NCBI GenBank assembly: GCA_023249165.1 | Contig: JAHFDE010000068.1 | Location: forward strand, 1-10,651 | Direction of reading: 5' to 3' | Length of the DNA: 10,651 nucleotides | Source: Candidatus Methylomirabilota bacterium | GTDB taxonomy: Bacteria > Methylomirabilota > Methylomirabilia > Methylomirabilales > CSP1-5 | Shown: positions 1 to 6,837 of the stretch, in pieces | Position numbering within the stretch: the stretch's first letter is position 1 | How the letters are laid out: each line of letters opens with the position of its first letter | Made by a program: the position numbers and the translations under genes | Notes under the pieces: generated by a model | Told to the model about the DNA's origin: nothing | The model's input: the letters and a program-made list of their open reading frames with translations, nothing else | Database searches by the model: none

Positions 1-1
1 G

Positions 2-1018
2 CAGGCCCTGTACGAGTACCAGAGCCTGGTCTGTCTGTTGACCGCCATGGAGGTGAGCAACGCCAGCATGTACGAGGGGGCTTCGGCGACGGCCGAGGCG
101 GTCCTGATGGCCCAACGAGTCACGGGCCGCAACAAGGTGGTGGTGGCGCGGGCGGTCCATCCCGAGTACCGGATGGTCGCCCGGACCTACGCCTCGCAAC
201 TGGGGATCTCGTTCCGCGAAGTTGCCTTCACCGAGGCGGGCGTGACCGATCTCACCCAGGTCCGGAAGGCGCTGGGCGATCAGGTGGCCTGCTTGGTGGT
301 GCAGTCCCCCAACTTCTTCGGCGGCATCGAGGACCTGCCGCAGCTCGCGGAGGCGGCCCACGCCGTGGGAGCCCTGCTGGTCGTCGCGGTGGCCGAACCG
401 GTCTCGCTCGGTCTCTTGAAGCCGCCGGGTGAGTGTGGCGCCGACATCGTTACCGCCGAAGGGGCGGGTCTGGGGACGGGGTTGAACTACGGCGGGCCGG
501 CCGTCGGCTTCTTCGCGACCCGGGAGAAGTTCATCCGGCACATGCCCGGGCGGTTGGTGGGCCAGACGGTGGACCGTGAGGGACGAACCGGGTATGTCCT
601 GACGCTGGCGACTCGCGAGCAGCATATCCGACGGGAGAAGGCAACTTCCAACATCTGTACGAGTGAATCCCTGATCGCCAATATGTCGGGGATGTACATG
701 GTGACCATGGGTCCGCAGGGCCTGCGGGAAGTCGCCCTCCTGAACCTGCGCAAGGCGGCGTACGCCAAGGAGCAGCTGGCGAAGGTCCGCGGGTTCAGCC
801 TCCGCTTTACGGGCCCGACGTTCAACGAGTTTGTCCTGCGCACCAAGAAGAAAGCGGGCGAGGTTCTCACAGGTCTCCTCAAACGGCAGATCATCGGCGG
901 CCTGGACCTGGGACGGTTCTACCCGGAACTCAAGGACTGCCTCCTGGTCTGCGTCACGGAGCAGAACAGCCGCACCGAGATCGACGCGCTGGCCAAGGCG
1001 CTGGGAGGTGGGCGATGA
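2..1018 (+). CDS. gcvPA: Glycine dehydrogenase (decarboxylating) subunit 1, P-protein alpha; 5'-truncated by window edge
   Basis: The N-terminal subunit of the heterodimeric P-protein of the glycine cleavage system. With GcvPB it decarboxylates glycine using PLP and passes the aminomethyl group to lipoyl-GcvH in the cytoplasm. The frame is open from base 2, and the first visible residues (QALYEYQSLVCLLTAMEVSN, then ASMYEGA) match the conserved GcvPA core, so the true start lies upstream; the TTG at 38 is internal. About 338 residues remain of a family length near 440-450, so roughly 100 are missing. Other recognisable stretches are the glycine-rich GTGLNYGGPAVGFFA around 475-525 and REQHIRREKATSNICTS around 615-665, typical of the P-protein fold. 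The catalytic PLP lysine is in the partner subunit. The gene ends in an ATGA overlap with gcvPB, implying translational coupling. The identification is secure; only the 5' end is absent. Confidence 0.97.
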   Translation, partial: QALYEYQSLVCLLTAMEVSNASMYEGASATAEAVLMAQRVTGRNKVVVARAVHPEYRMVARTYASQLGISFREVAFTEAGVTDLTQVRKALGDQVACLVVQSPNFFGGIEDLPQLAEAAHAVGALLVVAVAEPVSLGLLKPPGECGADIVTAEGAGLGTGLNYGGPAVGFFATREKFIRHMPGRLVGQTVDREGRTGYVLTLATREQHIRREKATSNICTSESLIANMSGMYMVTMGPQGLREVALLNLRKAAYAKEQLAKVRGFSLRFTGPTFNEFVLRTKKKAGEVLTGLLKRQIIGGLDLGRFYPELKDCLLVCVTEQNSRTEIDALAKALGGGR

Positions 1019-2508
1019 GCGGCACCGGGAACACGGTCGGCACGCGGGGGCTGATCCTCAACGAGCCATTGATCTTTGGGCAGGGCTCGCCGGGACGGGT
1101 AGGCTACTCGCTCCCGCCGAGCGACGTGCCGGAGAAGAAGGCCGAGGCCTTGATCCCCAGGCGGCTCCTCCGGGACGGCATCCCCGGCTTGCCCGAGGTG
1201 AGCGAGGTCGATGTGATCCGGCACTACACCCGCATCTCGCAGTGGAACTACTGCGTGGACCTGGGGTTCTACCCGCTGGGCTCCTGCACGATGAAGTACA
1301 ATCCTCGGATCAACGAGGACATGGCACGCCTCCCCGGGTTCGCCAAGGCGCACCCGTACCAGCCCGAGGAGCTCAGTCAGGGCGCCCTCCAGCTCATGTG
1401 GGAGCTGGAGCAGTACCTGGCCGATGTCAGCGGCTTGGACCGGGTCACGCTCCAGCCCTCGGCGGGCGCCCATGGCGAGCTCACCGGCCTCATGATGATC
1501 CGGGCCTATCACGCCTCGCGGGGCAATCCGCGGTCCAAGGTCCTGATCCCCGATTCGGCCCACGGGACCAACCCGGCGACTTCGGCGCTGTGCGGCTACC
1601 GCGTGGTGCCCGTCAAGGAGGGACCCCGGGGCGTCGTGGAGCCCAAGGCGGTGGCCGAGGTGATGGATGAGGAGGTCGCCGCCATCATGGTCACCAACCC
1701 GAATACCCTGGGGCTGTTCGAGGAACACATCGTCGAGGTCGCCAAGATCGTCCACGCCAAGGGGGGCCAGGTCTACTGCGATGGGGCCAACCTGAACAGT
1801 GTGATGGGGATCAGCCGCCCCGGCGATTGGGGGGTCGATGTCATCCAGATCAATCTGCACAAGACCTTCTCCCAGCCGCACGGGGGGGGTGGGCCGGGAG
1901 CGGGCCCCGTCGCCCTAAGAAAGCACCTGGCGCCGTTCATGCCGTTCCCGACGGTGGAGAAGAAGGGGAACGGTTTCATCCTCGATTACCAGCGGCCGAA
2001 GTCGATCGGGAAGGTGCGGGCCTTTGCCGCGAGCTTCGGCGTGCTGGTGCGCTCCTATACGTACATCCGGTCGATGGGGGCCGCCGGGCTCCGGCGCGCG
2101 GCCGAGGTCGCGATCCTCAATGCCAACTACATCCTCAGCCAGCTCAAGGGGGTCTACGACCTCCCATACGATCGCCACTGCATGCACGAATGCGTCTTTT
2201 CCGATGCCGTGCAGGCCCGGAACGATATCCACACCCTCGACATCGCCAAGCGGCTCATCGACTACGGCTTTCATCCCCCGACCATCTACTTCCCGCTGAT
2301 CGTCAAGGGGGCGCTGATGATCGAGCCGACGGAGACCGAGAGTAAGGAGACGTTGGATCAGTTCATCGCGGCCATGAGGCGGATCGCCCAGGAGGCCCAG
2401 GAGAATCCGGACCTGCTCAGGATGGCACCGCACAATCCGCGGGTGACCCGCATGAACGAGACCAAGGCCGCCCGGGAGCCCAAACTGCGTTGGCAACCCG
2501 GCCGTTGA
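1015..2508 (+). CDS. gcvPB: Glycine dehydrogenase (decarboxylating) subunit 2, P-protein beta
   Basis: The PLP-binding subunit of the two-chain glycine decarboxylase, working with GcvPA, GcvH, GcvT and lipoamide dehydrogenase to split glycine into CO2, ammonia and a methylene group on tetrahydrofolate. The 497-residue length is usual for GcvPB. The PLP lysine is in INLHKTFSQPHGGGGPGAGP (Lys about residue 283), followed by the glycine-rich loop. Also visible are GSCTMKYNPRINE near residues 90-102 and PSAGAHGELTGLMMIR with DSAHGTNPATSA further on, all family hallmarks. The C-terminal part carries HECVFSD and the conserved IVKGALMIEPTETESKETLDQF. The start is ATG 1015, overlapping the gcvPA stop, with GGAGGTG at 1004-1010 as ribosome binding site. 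gcvH, gcvT and lpd are not in the window; they may lie upstream of gcvPA. No clear intrinsic terminator follows; the next structure is the heptad inverted repeat at 2516. Confidence 0.97.
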   Translation: MSGTGNTVGTRGLILNEPLIFGQGSPGRVGYSLPPSDVPEKKAEALIPRRLLRDGIPGLPEVSEVDVIRHYTRISQWNYCVDLGFYPLGSCTMKYNPRINEDMARLPGFAKAHPYQPEELSQGALQLMWELEQYLADVSGLDRVTLQPSAGAHGELTGLMMIRAYHASRGNPRSKVLIPDSAHGTNPATSALCGYRVVPVKEGPRGVVEPKAVAEVMDEEVAAIMVTNPNTLGLFEEHIVEVAKIVHAKGGQVYCDGANLNSVMGISRPGDWGVDVIQINLHKTFSQPHGGGGPGAGPVALRKHLAPFMPFPTVEKKGNGFILDYQRPKSIGKVRAFAASFGVLVRSYTYIRSMGAAGLRRAAEVAILNANYILSQLKGVYDLPYDRHCMHECVFSDAVQARNDIHTLDIAKRLIDYGFHPPTIYFPLIVKGALMIEPTETESKETLDQFIAAMRRIAQEAQENPDLLRMAPHNPRVTRMNETKAAREPKLRWQPGR

Positions 2509-2515
2509 AGTGTTG

Positions 2516-2593
2516 CATGGTGTATAGTTCGTGGTTCATAGTAAAGAGGGGGACTAAGAACCATGAACTATGAACCCTGAACCATGAACTGTA
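2516..2593. repeat. Heptad-phased inverted repeat (AACYATG units)
   Basis: Between gcvPB and the DGQHR gene, two arms are each built from 7-bp units in register. The right arm (2559-2593) has five units close to AACCATG, such as AACTATG and AACCCTG. The left arm (2516-2543) has four units in the opposite orientation, such as CATGGTG, TATAGTT and CGTGGTT. A 15-bp spacer (2544-2558) separates them, so the transcript could fold into an imperfect long hairpin; GGTTCATAGT at 2533-2542 is exactly complementary to ACTATGAACC at 2567-2576. The same unit recurs at 6826-6860 after smpB, so this is a family rather than a one-off. It contains several stop codons and no ORF. It may serve as a transcript-end structure or be a non-autonomous dispersed repeat. 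Confidence 0.75.
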
Positions 2594-2609
2594 GAGGGGA
2601 TGGCGCACG

Positions 2610-3734
2610 ATGATTACGGTGCCCGCCCACAAGGTCAAGCAGTTCGGCGTCGAGTTCTATCAGGCCTCTTTCTCGGCGGCGGACATTGACCGGCTGGTGC
2701 GATTCGAAGTCCTGGGGTACGCCTCGGCCGAGGAACCCCCGGGCAAGAGGCGCCGCCGGCCCTCGCGCATTAACTGGGAGCTGCTGGAGAAGCGGATCAC
2801 CCGGGGCGAGGCCGCCTTTCAGCGGCCCCTGATCCGTCGGAAGATCGAGGAGCTCCTCAAGTACTACCGGGAGTGCCAGGAGGCGGGAAATCTTCCGGCG
2901 ATCCCCGGGGCGGTGATCATCATTGCCGAGCGGCGGCTGCAGTTTGCGCCCGGGGGAGCCAGTCGCAGCCTGGGGCTCCTGCAGATCCCGGAAGAGCCAG
3001 GCATCCTGCGGGCCCTGGATGGCCAGCATCGGCTGTTGGCGCTGCATGCCGCGGCAGACGAGCTCAAGGGGATGGAGGTCCCGGCCGTCGTCTTTGATAA
3101 CCTGGATGACCGACAGGTCGTGGAGCTCTTCGTCACCATCAACGCCAAGCATACCCGCCTGAATCCATCTCACCTGATCAGCCTGGCCGGACGACGGCTG
3201 TACACGAACGAGAACCAGGCCCTAGCCCATGACGTGATCCGGGCGCTGAACGAGACAGAGTCATCTCCACTGGCGGGAGAGATCCGCATCCTCGGGGTGG
3301 GGCGGGGGAAGGTCTCCCAGGCGCCCCTGGCCGAGGAGATGGTAGAGCTCCTTGAGACGGTCCGGAAGATCGGTGGAGAGCAACGGGCCAAGGAGCTGCG
3401 GGAAGGGGCGCGCCGGTTCTTCCTGAACTATTTCAAGGCGATCGCGGCGGCCTTTCCCAAGGCCTGGGCAGGCCGGAAGTACAGCATCAAGACGGGGACG
3501 GCGCTCAGGGCGTTTATCCGCGTCTCGCCCGATGTGATGGTGGCCGCCCGGGAGAGCAAGAAAGACTCCTTTGATGCCGCTGGCATCCGGGAGGCGGTCG
3601 CCCCCTGGAGTGAGCGGATCGGCGACGCCCGCTTCGAGACCGAAGGGGCCTGGCGGCAGAAGCAGGCCGGGGGGACGCGAGGCACGGTCGAGATCCTGGT
3701 CCGCGAGCTCAAGGATGCCCTCCGCAGCCGCTGA
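2610..3734 (+). CDS. DGQHR-domain protein (DndB/DpdB-like), stand-alone
   Basis: The 374-residue protein carries an exact DGQHR motif at residues 137-141 (ILRALDGQHRLLAL), the signature of a ParB/sulfiredoxin-like fold family that includes DndB, the regulator of DNA phosphorothioation, and DpdB of the 7-deazaguanine DNA-modification system. About 30 residues later ELFVTINAKHTRLNPSHL gives the F-x-T-x-N element that usually follows DGQHR. An arginine-rich patch (GKRRRRPSR, about residues 47-55) could contact nucleic acid. The C-terminal half is helical and charged, with no recognised motif and no membrane segment or signal peptide. ATG 2610 follows GAGGGG (2594-2599) at about 10 bases, acceptable but not strong. 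No dndCDE, dpd or restriction genes occur in the window, so its role here is unknown; regulation, nucleotide hydrolysis or defence are inferences from relatives. It sits alone between a repeat element and a gene remnant. Confidence 0.85.
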   Translation: MITVPAHKVKQFGVEFYQASFSAADIDRLVRFEVLGYASAEEPPGKRRRRPSRINWELLEKRITRGEAAFQRPLIRRKIEELLKYYRECQEAGNLPAIPGAVIIIAERRLQFAPGGASRSLGLLQIPEEPGILRALDGQHRLLALHAAADELKGMEVPAVVFDNLDDRQVVELFVTINAKHTRLNPSHLISLAGRRLYTNENQALAHDVIRALNETESSPLAGEIRILGVGRGKVSQAPLAEEMVELLETVRKIGGEQRAKELREGARRFFLNYFKAIAAAFPKAWAGRKYSIKTGTALRAFIRVSPDVMVAARESKKDSFDAAGIREAVAPWSERIGDARFETEGAWRQKQAGGTRGTVEILVRELKDALRSR

Positions 3735-3855
3735 CTGGAGGACGGCCCGCCCGAGAGTCGATTTCCCCTCACACGAGCGACCCTGGAGGCCTCTCCTTGC
3801 CTCTGGGTAGCCGTCTCTGGCCGTCGTCATCCCCGCTGGCCCAGGCATACCCACC
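3735..3855. other. Non-coding stretch after the DGQHR gene
   Basis: Part of the 589-base interval (3735-4323) without an intact gene. Nothing recognisable is seen in these 121 bases: no strong hairpin with a T-tract, no promoter pair and no credible start codon. The frame that becomes coding-like from about 3870 is already open through much of this stretch, but its codons here do not give protein-like sequence. The rest of the interval holds the winged-helix remnant (3856-4172) and the abiE promoter region (4173-4323). Confidence 0.5.
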
Positions 3856-4172
3856 ATGATTCCGCCGTCCTGCTCACCTGGGAGCTGAAGGACATCCTCC
3901 CGGCCAAGCGCCTCGTCTATTATGGCAAGCTCCTCAAGGGAAGGCCGACGCTCGTCTGGCTGGAGCTTTTTCCCGCCTTCGTGGCCTTGATCGATCCGTC
4001 CCCTTTCCTCATGCATGGCATCGCGAGTCAGGAGCGAATCATGGCTCGGCTCTTTGACGTATCCCTCCCCGAGGTGGAACGGGCGCTCGGCGTCCTCGCT
4101 GCCGAAGGGCTAATCACCCGGGGGGTGGCCCGACCCCCACCGCTCCCCTCCGCTTTCTCCCCGAAACCGTAA
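3856..4172 (+). pseudogene. Winged-helix-like protein, apparently frameshifted or lacking a start
   Basis: From about 3870 to 4130 one frame reads like real protein with high GC at third positions: TWELKDILPAKRLVYYGKLL, a middle section, then ASQERIMARLFDVSLPEVE and RALGVLAAEGLITRG. The last part has the spacing of a helix-turn-helix with a recognition helix and following wing strand, as in small DNA-binding regulators or replication-type wHTH proteins. The frame ends at TAA 4170-4172 after a Pro-rich tail. It has no ATG before the middle; the first usual start is GTG 3981, which would cut off the N-terminal helices. An ATG at 3856 lies one frame away and stops at TGA within 11 codons. A single-base indel near 3865-3880 would join MIPPS to the coding-like frame, giving about 105 residues. 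So it is a decayed gene, a sequencing error, or a gene with a non-standard start. No specific family is assigned. Confidence 0.4.
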
Positions 4173-4235
4173 TTCCCCTTCGCGCGTTCGCGTATAATGG
4201 GTGATCCTGCCGCAGGCCATAGATCGTCTCTGGGG

Positions 4236-4325
4236 ATTGTTTGACAACGACGAACAATTGCCGTATTATATCTAACAGAACATCAATAGACTTTGTAGCG
4301 CTATTATTCGATATGGGCGAACAAT
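4236..4325 (+). promoter_or_regulatory. Putative AbiEi operator: ATTGTT/CGAACAAT boxes
   Basis: The octamer CGAACAAT occurs at 4251-4258 and again at 4318-4325, the second copy overlapping the abiEi start codon. A near copy in inverse orientation, ATTGTTTG, lies at 4236-4243 and pairs with the first (ATTGTT 4236-4241 against AACAAT 4253-4258). The inverted pair flanks and covers the -35 element and spacer of the promoter. Characterised AbiEi antitoxins repress their own operon by binding inverted repeats at the promoter, so these boxes are good candidates for that site. The octamers are seen directly; binding is inferred. Confidence 0.5.
4241..4269 (+). promoter_or_regulatory. Sigma-70 type promoter of abiEi-abiEii
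   Basis: A perfect -35 TTGACA (4241-4246) and a -10 TATTAT (4264-4269; five of six consensus) are separated by exactly 17 bases. The surrounding 80 bases are clearly richer in A+T than the neighbouring genes. Transcription would start near 4276, leaving a leader of about 48 bases before ATG 4324. This is the best promoter match in the window. Confidence 0.8.
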
Positions 4326-5160
4326 GTCCAGAGAGCATCTAGTACACAGCGGTCCAGGTGTCGAATTGGTCAGAAAGCTGGCTGCTGAGGGCGACCGCAT
4401 CGTTACGACCGAGCGGGCTCGGGAATTTGCGCCGGCTGTCGGGTTGTCGGAGGGCTACTTTCGCCAAGCCCTGCACCACCTCACCAAGGCCGGATGGCTG
4501 GTTCGCTTGCGCAAGGGACTCTACGCCCTTTCCTCGACGGTCCCCGGCGTCACGGCCGCCCATGAGTTCGAGATCGCCATGGCCCTTGTGGATCCTGCTG
4601 CGATCTCCCACTGGTCGGCCCTCCACCACCACGGCTTGACGGAACAGATCCCGAGGAAGGTCTTCGTCCTCACCACAACGGAGACTGCGGTCCCCCGAAG
4701 GCGGGGAGACAAGGCCAAGTGGTCGCGGGACGGTTATCCGGTCGGCGAGACCGTCTACCGGTTCATTCAGGTCAAGCCGGAGCGTTTCTTCGGGACGGGA
4801 AAGGTTTGGATCGGGGATGCCCGCGTGGTGATCACCGATCGGGAGCGCACGTTGCTCGACGGATTGTCCATGCCGCAGTACTGCGGCGACTTCGCCGAGG
4901 TGCTTCACGCTTTCGAGGTAATCGGTAGCAGCCTCAACCTCGAGCGGATCATCGAGTACGCCCTCAAGCTGGACGCCTCCGCGGCCAAGCGGCTGGGATG
5001 GGTCCTCGAACAACAGGGTGTTGACCTGGATCGCCTCGAACCCCTCGCGCGAGTTGCGATAAAGGGATTTCGCAAGCTCGACCCGACTGGTCTGCGCAAG
5101 GGGCCCTGCAACCGTCGCTGGATGATCCAGGAGAACCTTCCCGGAAAGATCAAGTCATGA
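4324..5160 (+). CDS. abiEi: AbiEi-family antitoxin, type IV toxin-antitoxin transcriptional regulator
   Basis: A 278-residue protein with the architecture of AbiEi antitoxins. An N-terminal winged helix-turn-helix (about residues 12-70) ends in WLVRLRKGLYAL, close to the family's typical R-x-G-x-Y element. An antitoxin core follows: ALVDPAAISHWSALHHHGLTEQ and KVFVLTTTETAVPRRR, then VVITDRERTLLDGL, where AbiEi proteins commonly have a D-x-ER-T-hLD pattern. In known systems it represses its own operon and neutralises AbiEii without stable contact between the two proteins. ATG 4324 lacks a good Shine-Dalgarno sequence (only GGGCGAA upstream), so initiation may be weak or A+T-assisted. The gene overlaps abiEii by ATGA, the usual coupled arrangement. 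AbiE systems act in phage abortive infection or plasmid and island maintenance; which applies here is unknown. Confidence 0.9.
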   Translation: MSREHLVHSGPGVELVRKLAAEGDRIVTTERAREFAPAVGLSEGYFRQALHHLTKAGWLVRLRKGLYALSSTVPGVTAAHEFEIAMALVDPAAISHWSALHHHGLTEQIPRKVFVLTTTETAVPRRRGDKAKWSRDGYPVGETVYRFIQVKPERFFGTGKVWIGDARVVITDRERTLLDGLSMPQYCGDFAEVLHAFEVIGSSLNLERIIEYALKLDASAAKRLGWVLEQQGVDLDRLEPLARVAIKGFRKLDPTGLRKGPCNRRWMIQENLPGKIKS

Positions 5161-6032
5161 AGCCTCTGCACACACGCCTGCAGGAGGCAAGGAAGCGTCT
5201 CGGTGTCCCCTGGGATGTTCTAGAGCGGGACTACCTTCTTTCCTGGATTCTTGCGGGCATCACCCAGATCGAACCGCTCCAACATACACTCGTCTTCAAG
5301 GGTGGGACCGCGCTCAAGAAGTGCTACTTCGGCGACTACCGCTTTTCGGAGGACCTGGATTTCTCTGGTTTAGGCGATGTGCCTACCGGCGATGCGATGG
5401 AATGGTGCGTTCGAAAAGCCTGCGAAGCCGCGGCCAGCCTGCTGGATGAGTACGCCCCGGTGGAGATCGTGTGTGAGCGGTACGCCGAAAAGGAACCGCA
5501 TCCGGGAGGCCAGGAAGCCTTCACGATCCGCGCCCGCCTTCCGTGGCAGAAGCAACCGCACACGCGAGTCATGATCGAGACGGCGGTTGATGAGAAGGTA
5601 CTCAAGCCCGTGCAGAAGCGGAAAGTCATCCACGGGTATGGCGAACCGCTCAACACACAGGTGCTGGTGTACGCGATAGAAGAGATCGTCGCGGAGAAGC
5701 TGCGGGCGATCCTTCAGCACATCGAGAGGCTTGAGGAACGGGGATGGAGCCGCTCGCGCGCCCGCGACTACTACGACCTCTGGCGCGTGCTCGGGACGTA
5801 TAAGGACCAGATGGACCTGTCGGACTTCGACCACTTCCTCCGCGACAAGTGCGCCGTTCGAAATGTGACGTTTCGAGGACCGGACGATTTCTTTCCGGAG
5901 GTCATGCTCGCGTATGTCGAGAAGACCTGGGACCGGTGGCTCGGGCCATTGGTGCCAGGGTTACCATCCTTCAAAACCGTGATCGGCGAACTCCGCCCAA
6001 AGGTCGCGGCCCTCGTCGCCGGGTCCCGGTAA
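5157..6032 (+). CDS. abiEii: AbiEii-family nucleotidyltransferase toxin, type IV toxin-antitoxin
   Basis: The 291-residue toxin partner, a DNA-polymerase-beta-like nucleotidyltransferase. Motif I is complete: KGGTALKK at residues 48-55 and RFSEDLDF at 62-69, with Asp66 and Asp68 as likely metal ligands. Later motifs are also intact: VYAIEEIVAEKLRAIL (171-186, with conserved Glu176 and Lys181) and RARDYYDLWRVL (201-212, with Asp204 and Asp207). No key residue is missing, so the protein looks active. Relatives bind GTP, and some family members modify tRNA acceptor ends; the target here is not determined. Length and domain order match the family. The start ATG 5157 overlaps the abiEi stop, with a purine-rich GGAAAGAT about 10 bases upstream, and translation is probably coupled so that toxin follows antitoxin. 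No intrinsic terminator is evident after the stop. Confidence 0.93.
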   Translation: MKPLHTRLQEARKRLGVPWDVLERDYLLSWILAGITQIEPLQHTLVFKGGTALKKCYFGDYRFSEDLDFSGLGDVPTGDAMEWCVRKACEAAASLLDEYAPVEIVCERYAEKEPHPGGQEAFTIRARLPWQKQPHTRVMIETAVDEKVLKPVQKRKVIHGYGEPLNTQVLVYAIEEIVAEKLRAILQHIERLEERGWSRSRARDYYDLWRVLGTYKDQMDLSDFDHFLRDKCAVRNVTFRGPDDFFPEVMLAYVEKTWDRWLGPLVPGLPSFKTVIGELRPKVAALVAGSR

Positions 6033-6306
6033 TCCACAGCCTTTCCTCGGAGACGAAACCGCCCAGAGCATCGGCTTCCGGCTTACTTCGGCGAAGAGAG
6101 GGGGGGGAGACGGGAAACCAGCGGGACAAGCGTCAGTGCAACTTCACTATTGTAGAACGAGTGGCTTCGGCGTATAGGCTCATGCATAAAGCGCCGCGGA
6201 CGCCTTTGCCACCAGAATGTGAGGTCAAGTGAATGTAGGAACACTCATCCAGGCCAGGTAACTGAGAACTAGATGTTGGTCGGGGGGGGCTTGAGCGGCC
6301 GGGGCG
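6033..6306. other. Non-coding stretch between abiEii and smpB
   Basis: No convincing gene lies here; the possible reading frames give low-complexity or shadow-like peptides. The first 70 bases after abiEii contain only small hairpins, such as CTTC/GAAG around 6087-6097, without a T-tract. Two long G runs occur (about 6100-6108 and 6279-6286). A less GC-rich patch around 6130-6190 has no paired -35/-10 elements. No tRNA cloverleaf or att-like duplication of the tmRNA 3' end was seen. The smpB promoter begins just after this stretch. Confidence 0.5.
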
Positions 6307-6311
6307 TTGAC

Positions 6312-6340
6312 TTGCTAGAAGCGGCAAAAAGGCGTATCCT
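6312..6340 (+). promoter_or_regulatory. Probable sigma-70 promoter of smpB
   Basis: TTGCTA (6312-6317) and TATCCT (6335-6340) are spaced by 17 bases, about 35 bases upstream of the smpB ATG. A better -35 match, TTGACT at 6307-6312, would leave a 22-base spacer and is less likely. Both elements deviate from consensus, so confidence is moderate. No equivalent promoter is visible between smpB and ssrA, so it may serve both. Confidence 0.45.
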
Positions 6341-6375
6341 GGTAATAGCCTGGTGAATCCCGAAGGGTATGAAGG

Positions 6376-6837
6376 ATGGCGCAGGGCAGGGTGCTCGCCA
6401 CGAATCGGAAGGCGCGCTACGACTACCACATCGAAGAGGTCTTCGAAGCCGGCATCGCATTGACCGGCAGCGAGGTGAAGTCGCTCAGGGAGGGGCGCGC
6501 GAACCTCAAGGACAGCTATGCGGCCCTGGAGCGGGACGGGGTGTACCTGCTCAATTGTCACGTGAGCCCGTACGCCCCGGCCAATCGGCTCAATCATGAC
6601 CCGCTGCGCCCCAGGAAACTGCTGTTGCATCGGCATGAGATACGGGGCCTCATCGGGAAGGTCCAGGAGAAGGGACTCACCCTGGTGCCGTTGAGCCTCT
6701 ACCTCAAGAATGGCCGGGTGAAGGTGGAGCTGGCGCTGGCACGGGGGAAAAAGCAGTACGATCGGCGAGAAGATCTCAAGCGCCGGGTCCAGGAACGGGA
6801 AGTCGCCGACGCACTGAAGAAGGTTCAGCGTTCATAG
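6376..6837 (+). CDS. smpB: SsrA-binding protein SmpB
   Basis: A 153-residue RNA-binding protein that carries alanyl-tmRNA to ribosomes stalled on truncated mRNAs and mimics the anticodon arm of a tRNA. Length is typical. Family hallmarks are in order: LATNRKARYDYHIEEVFEAGIALTG, then GSEVKSLREGRANLKDSYA (about residues 32-50), LLNCHVSPYAPANR, HDPLRPRKLLLHRHEI, and LVPLSLYLKNGRVKVELALARGKKQYDRRE. The basic C-terminal tail, which becomes helical in the mRNA channel, is present. ATG 6376 has GAAGGG at 6362-6367 with about 8 bases of spacing. The gene is directly followed by ssrA on the same strand, a functional pairing. The last codons and the TAG stop lie inside a heptad repeat (6826-6860), so the extreme C-terminus may have been shaped by repeat insertion. 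Identification is secure. Confidence 0.98.
   Translation: MAQGRVLATNRKARYDYHIEEVFEAGIALTGSEVKSLREGRANLKDSYAALERDGVYLLNCHVSPYAPANRLNHDPLRPRKLLLHRHEIRGLIGKVQEKGLTLVPLSLYLKNGRVKVELALARGKKQYDRREDLKRRVQEREVADALKKVQRS

Noticed and set aside
919..1881. Long minus-strand frame opposite gcvPA/gcvPB
   Set aside because: It lies opposite securely identified genes, and its composition is that of an antisense shadow.
2516..2593. CRISPR array
   Set aside because: The repeat unit is 7 bp and tandem with no unique spacers, and there are no cas genes.
3261..4016. Long minus-strand reading frame across the end of the DGQHR gene
   Set aside because: Its sequence mirrors the codon bias of the plus-strand gene, and it has no recognisable domain. 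It is a shadow frame of GC-rich DNA.
4193..4198. A perfect TATAAT upstream of abiEi
   Set aside because: No acceptable -35 element lies 15-19 bases upstream and there is no extended -10 TG; the TTGACA/TATTAT pair at 4241-4269 is far better.
6100..6300. G-runs at about 6100-6108 and 6279-6286 as a G-quadruplex regulator
   Set aside because: The runs are isolated and do not give four properly spaced G-tracts, so they are more simply homopolymer stretches in GC-rich intergenic DNA.
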